Assembly (NCBI GenBank): GCA_026400595.1
Contig: JAPLOT010000327.1
Location: 1 to 19,063, forward strand
Reading direction: 5' to 3'
Length of the DNA stretch: 19,063 nucleotides
From: Alphaproteobacteria bacterium
Lineage (GTDB): Bacteria > Pseudomonadota > Alphaproteobacteria > Rhizobiales > Aestuariivirgaceae
The position numbers and the translations under genes were made by a program. Positions 13,591 to 19,063 of the stretch are shown here, piece after piece (the stretch's first letter is position 1; each line of letters begins with the position of its first letter). Below the pieces are notes generated by a model. It was not told the origin of the DNA and ran no database searches. It saw only the letters and a program-made list of their open reading frames with translations.

Positions 13591-16305
13591 ATGGACAAGA
13601 ATCTCTCGAAATACATCTGGAAGCATACACGCAGTCAGCAGATCTGGATCCTGATTGTCGTGCTTGTCTCGATGTACACGTATTTTCTGTCTTTCGATCT
13701 GCCCAAGTTCATCGTCAACGGTCCCATTCAGGGCCAGGGCTTCGAGACGCCCGGAGCGACTCAAACCTATCTCAAGCTGGCCCCGACCCTGCCATTCATC
13801 GGGACCATCGACATCTTTCCGGGCTTCGACCTCACCCGCATGGGCGCGCTGATCTATCTGAGCCTCTTTTTCCTGCTGCTCGTGATCGTGAATGGCGCCT
13901 TCAAGTTCTACATCAATACCTACAAGGGCCGTCTCGGCGAACGCATGCTGCGCCGCATCCGCTTCGAATTGGTTGACCGCATCCTCCGTTTTCCGCCGCA
14001 GCAGTTCAAGTATGTGAAGCCAGCCGAGCTTGCCACGATGGTCAAGGACGAGGTGGAGCCACTCGGTGGCTTCATCGGCGATGCCTTCGTGCAGCCGGCC
14101 TTGCTGGGCGGCCAGGCCGCGACCGCGTTGATCTTCATATTCGTGCAGAATTTCTGGCTCGGCATGATCGCAGCGGCCATCGTGGCAGTGCAGCTCGTCA
14201 TCATTCCGAAGATGCGCAAGCGCCTTCTCAAGCTGGGTCGCGAGCGGCAGCTGACGGCACGCGAGCTCTCTGGCCGAATCAGCGAGATATCGGAAGGTAT
14301 CTCGACCATCCATAGCCACGACACGTCGAATCTCGAGCGTGCCGATATCTCCGCCCGGCTGGGCCGGATCTTCAAGATCCGCTACGATCTCTATCAATGG
14401 AAGTTCATGGTGAAGTTCCTGAACAACTTCCTGGCTCAGGTCACGCCCTTTCTCTTCTACCTCATCGGCGGCTACCAGGTGATCAGCGGCACCCTCGACG
14501 TGGGCCAGCTGGTTGCCGTCATCGCCGCCTACAAGGACCTGCCGAGTCCCCTCAAGGACCTGATCGACTGGGATCAGGCCCGCCAGGAGGTGAAGATCAA
14601 GTATCTGCAGGTGTACGAGCAGTTCGACATCGACAACATGATGGACGGCAAGATCCAGGCGCTCGAGACCAAACCTGTCGATCCGCTTAACCATGCGCTT
14701 GAAGCCGTCAATCTCTCGATCACGGACGACAGTGGCGCAAGACTTCTCGACCGCATGTCGATCAGCGTGAAGCACGGCGAATCCCTGGCCATCGTCGGCA
14801 ATACAGGCGGCAGCGGTGAAGCGCTCACCGAGGCATTGGCCAGGGTCATAAGGCCAGCCGGAGGCAAGATCGCGCTGGGGCCCCATGACCTTCACGAGTT
14901 ACCCGAGTCGGTCACTGGTCGCCGCATGTCCTATGCGAGCTCCGATGCCTATCTCTTTCAAGGGAAGCTTCGCGAAAATCTCCTGTACGGATTGAAGCAT
15001 GCGCCCCTCCAGCCTGCGACAGAGAGGTCCGAGGCTTCGGCGCACAAGAAGTGGGAAATCGAGGAAGCCAACAAGTCTGGCAATGTGGACTTTGACATCC
15101 ATGCGGACTGGATCGACTATGTGGCAGCGGGTGCAACCGGGCCCCACGACATCGTCCATGTGATTCTGCCGCTGCTCGATGCCGTGCAACTGTCCAACGA
15201 ACTTGTCGAACTCGGCCTCCGCTCGCGGACCACCGCCAGCCATCACCCGAAGATTTCCGAAGGTATCGTCGCCGTGCGGAAGGCATTCCGCGAACGCCTC
15301 GCATCGGAGAGCCTTGATGAGGTCGTGGTGCCGTTCAAGTCAGGTGTCTACAATCCGGAGGCAACAATCAGCGAGAACCTGCTGTTCGGTGCGGCGACCG
15401 GTCCGCTACTGGACAGTTCTTCCCTGGCAAAGGACGCCTACTTCCTGTCGGTGCTTGAGAGCTCAGGACTGACAGAGACGTTCTACAAGATGGGCCTGGA
15501 GATTGCCGAGAACGTGGTGGAACTTTTCCGCGACCTTCCGCCTGACCACCCCTTCTTCCAGAATCTTCCGTTCATGACGTCGGATCAACTTCCCGAGTAC
15601 CAGGCGCTCCTGAAGCGGGCTCAGGGCAAGAGCTTCTCGGCGCTGACCGAGGAGGACCGGACCAGCGTCCTGGCCTTGACGTTCCCCTATGTCGAGCCCC
15701 AGCACCGTTTCGGCGTGCTGACACCCGAAATCATGTCGCGCATCGTGGACATGCGTCACGCCTTTCTGAGGAATCTGCCGGACAGGTTGAAGGGCAGCAT
15801 CGAACCCTATGACCCTGAACGCTACAACACAGCGGCTAGCCTTCTCGACAACGTGCTTCTCGGCCGCATCGCCCACCAGCATTCCGACGAGGGCGACCAC
15901 ATCCGGCGTATCGTGCGCGAGGTCTTGACGGAGCAGGGGTTGCGCGAGGACGTGATCGACATGGGGCTCGCCTTCAATGCCGGCGTGGGTGGCCGCCGCC
16001 TGTCGGCAGGAATGCGGCAGAAGGTCAACCTTGCCCGGGCCCTCATCAAGCGTTCCGACTACCTGATCCTGAACCGGCCCCTGTCGGCGCTGGATCAGCA
16101 GGAGCAGAGGTCGATTGCCGTCAATCTGTTGGAGTGGTCGCGCAATATGGGCTACAAGCCTGCAGTCATTGCCGTTCTATCTACACCGTCGCTTGCTGCG
16201 CTTTTCGACAAGGTCATGGTCTTCGAACGTGGTGCACCTGTCGCAACGGGGCCTTACAGCAAACTCGTTGAAGAGAACGAGAACTTCAAGAAGCTGCTAA
16301 CATGA
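13591..16305 (+). CDS. ABC-exporter-like membrane protein with catalytically degenerate nucleotide-binding domain
   Basis: A 904-residue protein; ATG 13591 is chosen, and GTG 13588 just before it is possible. Residues of about 1-310 form an exporter-type membrane domain: helices around IWILIVVLVSMYTYFL, LIYLSLFFLLLVIVNGAF, LIFIFVQNFWLGMIAAAIVA and LAQVTPFLFYLIGGY. From about 370 a nucleotide-binding fold begins, but its catalytic residues are lost. The P-loop reads GNTGGSGEAL (403-412; no Lys, no Ser/Thr). Walker B is YLILNRPLSALD with N828/R829 in place of Asp-Glu, and the switch region reads VLSTPSL, without His. The Q-loop YLFQGKLRENLLYG (Q457), signature RRLSAGMRQK (from about 802) and D-loop SALD remain. 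An insertion of some 300 residues separates Q-loop and signature and repeats Q-loop-like segments. ATP hydrolysis by this chain alone seems unlikely. A cyclic-nucleotide-binding protein follows 38 bp later. I recall relatives in alphaproteobacteria, but no established function. Confidence 0.85.
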   Translation: MDKNLSKYIWKHTRSQQIWILIVVLVSMYTYFLSFDLPKFIVNGPIQGQGFETPGATQTYLKLAPTLPFIGTIDIFPGFDLTRMGALIYLSLFFLLLVIVNGAFKFYINTYKGRLGERMLRRIRFELVDRILRFPPQQFKYVKPAELATMVKDEVEPLGGFIGDAFVQPALLGGQAATALIFIFVQNFWLGMIAAAIVAVQLVIIPKMRKRLLKLGRERQLTARELSGRISEISEGISTIHSHDTSNLERADISARLGRIFKIRYDLYQWKFMVKFLNNFLAQVTPFLFYLIGGYQVISGTLDVGQLVAVIAAYKDLPSPLKDLIDWDQARQEVKIKYLQVYEQFDIDNMMDGKIQALETKPVDPLNHALEAVNLSITDDSGARLLDRMSISVKHGESLAIVGNTGGSGEALTEALARVIRPAGGKIALGPHDLHELPESVTGRRMSYASSDAYLFQGKLRENLLYGLKHAPLQPATERSEASAHKKWEIEEANKSGNVDFDIHADWIDYVAAGATGPHDIVHVILPLLDAVQLSNELVELGLRSRTTASHHPKISEGIVAVRKAFRERLASESLDEVVVPFKSGVYNPEATISENLLFGAATGPLLDSSSLAKDAYFLSVLESSGLTETFYKMGLEIAENVVELFRDLPPDHPFFQNLPFMTSDQLPEYQALLKRAQGKSFSALTEEDRTSVLALTFPYVEPQHRFGVLTPEIMSRIVDMRHAFLRNLPDRLKGSIEPYDPERYNTAASLLDNVLLGRIAHQHSDEGDHIRRIVREVLTEQGLREDVIDMGLAFNAGVGGRRLSAGMRQKVNLARALIKRSDYLILNRPLSALDQQEQRSIAVNLLEWSRNMGYKPAVIAVLSTPSLAALFDKVMVFERGAPVATGPYSKLVEENENFKKLLT

Positions 16306-16330
16306 TGTTCAGTGTGTCAACGTCAAGCTA

Positions 16331-16335
16331 GAGGA
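16331..16335 (+). promoter_or_regulatory. Ribosome-binding site of the cyclic-nucleotide-binding protein
   Basis: GAGGA lies 8 bases before ATG 16344 and fixes that start over the out-of-frame ATG at 16339. The 38-bp gap before this gene holds no terminator, so it is probably co-transcribed with the ABC protein. Confidence 0.6.
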
Positions 16336-16343
16336 TCCATGCA

Positions 16344-16814
16344 ATGGCGCTCAAGGAAGAGGTCGAGCAGCTGAAGAGCGTTCCGCTCTTCGCGGATGTC
16401 TCTCCGGCGAAGCTCAAGCTGCTCGCCTTCACATCCGATGTGGTCAGTTTTCCTGCCGGACGCGTGCTCTTCAATCAGGGCGATCTCGGCGATGCCGCCT
16501 ACGTCGTGCTCTCTGGAGAAGTCGACGTGCTCATCAATGCGGGCGGCGAACAGATCAAGGTTGACACCATCGGTGCCAACTCGATCGTTGGAGAGATCGC
16601 AATTCTCTGTGACGTGGTCAGGACCGCGACGATCAAGACAACTCAGCCAGTTACCGCGCTGCGTATCCGCAAGGAACACTTCCTGAAGCTCCTCGCGGAG
16701 TTCCCGGAGATGACGATCCAGATCATGCGGGTGCTCGCCGAGCGCCTGAACCATACCACCTCGGCCCTGACCGAGGCCCGCAGCCAGCTGCGCAAGGCCG
16801 GTCAGCGTGCCTGA
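16344..16814 (+). CDS. Stand-alone cyclic-nucleotide-binding domain protein
   Basis: A 156-residue cytoplasmic protein consisting of one CRP-like cyclic-nucleotide-binding beta-roll (about 15-125) plus a C-terminal helix (about 126-156). FPAGRVLFNQGDLGDAAYVV and LSGEVDVLI are the standard early strands. The phosphate-binding cassette IVGEIAILCDVVRTATIK keeps the ribose-binding Glu (E84) and phosphate-binding Arg (R93), so it should bind cAMP or cGMP. There is no helix-turn-helix, kinase or channel domain, so it cannot be an ordinary CRP transcription factor. The C-terminal helix (MTIQIMRVLAERLNHTTSAL) resembles the CRP dimer helix. It probably acts through a partner, and the obvious candidate is the degenerate ABC protein directly upstream. 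A cyclase lies at 1232-2566 on the same strand. Confidence 0.93.
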   Translation: MALKEEVEQLKSVPLFADVSPAKLKLLAFTSDVVSFPAGRVLFNQGDLGDAAYVVLSGEVDVLINAGGEQIKVDTIGANSIVGEIAILCDVVRTATIKTTQPVTALRIRKEHFLKLLAEFPEMTIQIMRVLAERLNHTTSALTEARSQLRKAGQRA

Positions 16815-16817
16815 CGC

Positions 16818-17561
16818 CTAGCGCTCGGCTTCCACGGCGACGATCGCGTCAGCCGCGCTGAGCCAGCGGCCTTCGGTCAGCCGGAAAAGGCGTCGCAGAA
16901 AGTCCCAGGCGGCGTCATCGTGGACAAGGTGGTGAGTCAGTACGCCAATCGGCGTGCCAAGACGGTCGTGCTGGTGGATCAGGCCGGAGAGCGCGTCGAT
17001 CAGTTCGCCGTGATCGCGGCAGCCTCGGTTGCCGCGCCAGTTCATGATGTCGAGTTGCGTATTCACCACCGTCACCGATGCGGTCGGCGCCGCCGATCCG
17101 AAGGTTGATAGGGCGCGGAAGCCGAGCTGTCCAAGGTGCGGCAGAAACTCCGGCGCAATCCGGTTCCAAGGCGGGACGAGCATCGTCAGCAGTCTTCCGC
17201 CGAAGAGATCGGACATGCGCTGGCGCGCCGCGGCCAATTCCCTCACGACGACAGGAAGCGGGCGGTGAAGTCCGAGTTCCTGCTTCTTTGAACCGTCTGG
17301 CGCATGGTTGCAATGAGCCCAGCCATGGATGACGGGGCATGCCATCCTGCTGTCTTCAATGCGGGTAACCAGCGGCTGTCCGGTGAGGGCGGGAATGATC
17401 GCCAGGGCCACGGGCACGTGATGGTGTTCCGTCACGTTCAGAAGCTGGTCAAGTGCCGGCGTTGGCGCGACGGCATCGTCGTCCCTCAGCCAGAATCTGG
17501 TCCGGGGACCGGCGCAGGCGATCTGCTCCACAAGCGAATGCCACTTCGCCTCGAGGCTCAC
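16818..17561 (-). CDS. Polysaccharide deacetylase-like protein (CE4/NodB-like)
   Basis: A 247-residue protein with a compact NodB-like fold. Motif 1 is FWLRDDDA (D27-D29), motif 2 is the His block HGWAHCNH (H79, H83, H86), and motif 3 is VPPWNRI. The Asp and two His residues would hold the metal that removes N- or O-acetyl groups from a glycan. The motifs deviate from classical TFDDG/HSxxH but match a recognisable subfamily with 'HG.aH.NH...KKqElG'. No signal peptide is visible, so it may act on a cytoplasmic, lipid-linked intermediate. The start is GTG in a GTGA overlap with the GT4 stop; GGAG lies eight bases upstream. It is the last gene of the - strand operon and converges on the cyclic-nucleotide-binding gene with only 3 bp between stops. 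Confidence 0.88.
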   Translation of the reverse strand: MSLEAKWHSLVEQIACAGPRTRFWLRDDDAVAPTPALDQLLNVTEHHHVPVALAIIPALTGQPLVTRIEDSRMACPVIHGWAHCNHAPDGSKKQELGLHRPLPVVVRELAAARQRMSDLFGGRLLTMLVPPWNRIAPEFLPHLGQLGFRALSTFGSAAPTASVTVVNTQLDIMNWRGNRGCRDHGELIDALSGLIHQHDRLGTPIGVLTHHLVHDDAAWDFLRRLFRLTEGRWLSAADAIVAVEAER

Positions 17562-18643
17562 GGGACACTCTCCGCAAGAGATGAACGCAGGATACTGGCC
17601 GCCGCTGTCAGCGAGTGGCTTTCGAACACGGTTCTGCGGGCGGCGCCGGCCATCCTGCTGCGCAGTTCAGGGTTCTCGATCAAGCTGCGGATCGCGGCCG
17701 CGAAGCCTTCGACATCGCCTGGCCGCGTAAGCAATCCAGTTTCTTTGTCACGGACGACGTCAGGCACTCCGGCTGCGGCCTGCGCAACCACGGGCAGCCC
17801 GGCAGCCTGTGCTTCGAGATAGGCGAGGCCATAGGCCTCGGCGTACCCAGGCCAGACATAGATGCCACCCCGCGTCAGGATGCCGGCGACGTCTGCGGGC
17901 GGCAAGGCGCCGAGCCACTCCACCCGATGCGGCGGCAGCTGCGTAAACAGCCCTTGCACGTCGTCGCGCATCTCGCCATCGCCGACAACTGACCATCGCC
18001 AGTCGAGGTCGGTCAAGAGACCGAGTGCCTGGGCCAGCATCCGGTAGCTGTCGAACTTGTCGCCCCTTCGCATCATGGCCACGGTGACGAGGCGGATGGA
18101 TGTCTCTGTCGAGGCGACGTTACCGAAAGGCGAGCAGTCGATGAAGGGCGGCAGCATCCGGAGTTTTGCCGATGGAATGGCAGCCGCCAGGCCATCGCGG
18201 TCGCGGCGGGTAAAGCAGAAATTCGTGGCGGCGAGGGAGACGCTGCTCGCAACCCGATCCTGACATTCGCGCCATATGCCGTCATTGCGCCGCTGCGCAT
18301 AGGACGCTTCTGCCGTGACATAGGGAATGCCGAAGCGGCGCACCAATGCTGGCCCCAGAAGATCGGGCGACTTGTAGTAAGGGTGATAGCAGAACCAGAG
18401 ATCGGGCACGCGGCCTGATGTCCAGGCCTCGGCAATTCGTGCAACCTCCAGCTCGGCCTGCCGGTTGAAGTCCTCCCATTGGCTCTGCGACGGCGCCGGA
18501 AGATAGACGCGGAGGTGGGAGGCGACCTCGACGGTTGCCCCACCGGCCGTGAGCGCCCTGATCAGCAGCCGCGCCATCTGCCGATCACCGGAAGGCGTTG
18601 GGTGCTCGGGTGATTTCAAAGGGGCGTAGAAGGCTATGCGCAT
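17558..18643 (-). CDS. GT4 family glycosyltransferase
   Basis: A 361-residue GT-B glycosyltransferase. The N-terminus MRIAFYAPLKSPEHPTPSGD has the Gly-containing acceptor/donor loop near 19. Donor-domain markers are VVGDGEMRDDV, WLGALPPADVAGIL, the E-x7-E pair in EAYGLAYLEAQAAGLPVVA, and GVPDVVRDKETGLLTRPGD. It should be a retaining, nucleotide-sugar-dependent enzyme of surface-polysaccharide synthesis. ATG 18643 lies 29 bp after the dehydrogenase stop; the ribosome-binding site is weak. Its end overlaps the deacetylase start by 4 bp (GTGA), so transfer and deacetylation of the same sugar may be linked. It is not closely similar to the GT4 protein at 10954-12198. The sugar is unknown. Confidence 0.92.
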   Translation of the reverse strand: MRIAFYAPLKSPEHPTPSGDRQMARLLIRALTAGGATVEVASHLRVYLPAPSQSQWEDFNRQAELEVARIAEAWTSGRVPDLWFCYHPYYKSPDLLGPALVRRFGIPYVTAEASYAQRRNDGIWRECQDRVASSVSLAATNFCFTRRDRDGLAAAIPSAKLRMLPPFIDCSPFGNVASTETSIRLVTVAMMRRGDKFDSYRMLAQALGLLTDLDWRWSVVGDGEMRDDVQGLFTQLPPHRVEWLGALPPADVAGILTRGGIYVWPGYAEAYGLAYLEAQAAGLPVVAQAAAGVPDVVRDKETGLLTRPGDVEGFAAAIRSLIENPELRSRMAGAARRTVFESHSLTAAASILRSSLAESVP

Positions 18644-18672
18644 GAGGCGTCCGTGGAGCGGAATGCCATGGC

Positions 18673-19063
18673 TCAGGCCTTGATGATGTTCGGGCCGGCA
18701 AGTTCGCGGCGGCCGAAGCCATTGCGCGTGTCGACGATGAGCTTGGCCGACTTGGCGATCATGGCGTAGTCGAAGCTGCTGTGATCCGTAGCGAGCAGGA
18801 CCGCGTGGTAGGACGCAACCGACCGTGCATCCACAGCGACCGAGGTACGGCCGGCATATTCCATGTGTTCCCGAGTCGGTCCGATCTCGGGAAGATGAGG
18901 GTCGTGATAGTCGACCGCGGCACCTCTTTTCTCGAGCAACGACATCAGCTTGAAGGACGGGCTTTCCCGCATGTCGCCCACATCTTTCTTGTAGGCAAGT
19001 CCAAGGATCAGGATGCGGGCGCCAGCAAGGCCTGCGCCTTGCTGCCGGTCGAGCGCTTCGGCG
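18673..19063 (-). CDS. Nucleotide-sugar dehydrogenase, WbpA/UDP-GlcNAc 6-dehydrogenase type, C-terminal part
   Basis: Reading the - strand from the window edge gives an open frame of about 129 residues ending at 18673; the gene begins outside the window. It shows the C-terminal UDP-binding domain of UDP-glucose/GDP-mannose dehydrogenases. The segment ILILGLAYKKDVGDMRESPS is close to the pattern of UDP-N-acetylglucosamine/mannosamine 6-dehydrogenases (WbpA-like). It is followed by LLEKRGAAVDYHDPHLPEIG and a late block with LIVDTRNGFG. These enzymes oxidise C6 of a UDP-sugar with two NAD+, giving a uronic acid. The catalytic Cys region is not visible. It heads the - strand operon with the GT4 and deacetylase genes. 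It implies that the glycan contains an N-acetylhexosaminuronic acid, in keeping with a lyase in the neighbourhood. Confidence 0.92.
   Translation of the reverse strand, partial: AEALDRQQGAGLAGARILILGLAYKKDVGDMRESPSFKLMSLLEKRGAAVDYHDPHLPEIGPTREHMEYAGRTSVAVDARSVASYHAVLLATDHSSFDYAMIAKSAKLIVDTRNGFGRRELAGPNIIKA

Noticed and set aside
13552..14895. Long - strand open frame opposite the ABC gene
   Set aside because: Its translation is His/Asp/Glu-rich low-information sequence typical of the antisense of a GC-rich gene, while the + strand shows clear membrane helices and ABC motifs.
13591..16305. ABC gene as a decaying pseudogene
   Set aside because: The frame is uninterrupted over 904 codons, codon use resembles neighbours, and signature, Q-loop and D-loop are preserved, so the lost catalytic residues look like family features rather than decay.

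Overview
The window is GC-rich DNA with strong G/C preference at third codon positions. Genes are tightly packed, with many ATGA/GTGA stop-start overlaps and several GTG starts. The protein families (class III cyclase with a long N-terminal region, Dpp-type importer with a fused double ATPase, MurG-like 'predicted glycosyltransferases', a WbpA-type dehydrogenase) suggest an alphaproteobacterium, most likely of the Hyphomicrobiales/rhizobial kind. That placement is inference. No tRNA, rRNA, CRISPR array, insertion sequence, phage gene or origin was seen.

Layout. Genes from 1 to 16814 lie on the + strand and genes from 16818 to 19063 on the - strand, converging with a 3-bp gap. (1) 1-3516: the 3' end of a probable glycosyltransferase gene, an FkbM-type methyltransferase, a class III nucleotide cyclase and a heparin-lyase-I-like polysaccharide lyase. 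(2) 3679-9645: a complete Opp/Dpp-type ABC importer (fused double ATPase, Tat-type binding protein, two permeases) in one compact operon. (3) 9725-13325: two MurG/COG4671-like glycosyltransferases flanking a GT4 glycosyltransferase. (4) 13326-13587: a 262-bp gap with two speculative tiny ORFs. (5) 13591-16814: a very unusual 904-residue ABC-exporter-like protein whose nucleotide-binding domain lacks the Walker A lysine, the Walker B acid and catalytic glutamate and the switch histidine, followed by a stand-alone cyclic-nucleotide-binding protein. (6) 16818-19063, - strand: nucleotide-sugar dehydrogenase (5' end outside the window), GT4 glycosyltransferase and polysaccharide deacetylase.

Working model (inference). 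This is a surface-polysaccharide locus. The dehydrogenase would make an N-acetylhexosaminuronic acid nucleotide sugar, the glycosyltransferases would build the glycan, the deacetylase and methyltransferase would modify it, the lyase would cleave uronic-acid linkages, and the importer may recover the fragments. A cyclase and a cyclic-nucleotide receptor in the same block suggest a local second-messenger input. The receptor sits directly downstream of the catalytically degenerate ABC protein, so the pair may be a cyclic-nucleotide-responsive module that is not an ordinary ATP-driven exporter. This is the part of the window most likely to be undescribed.
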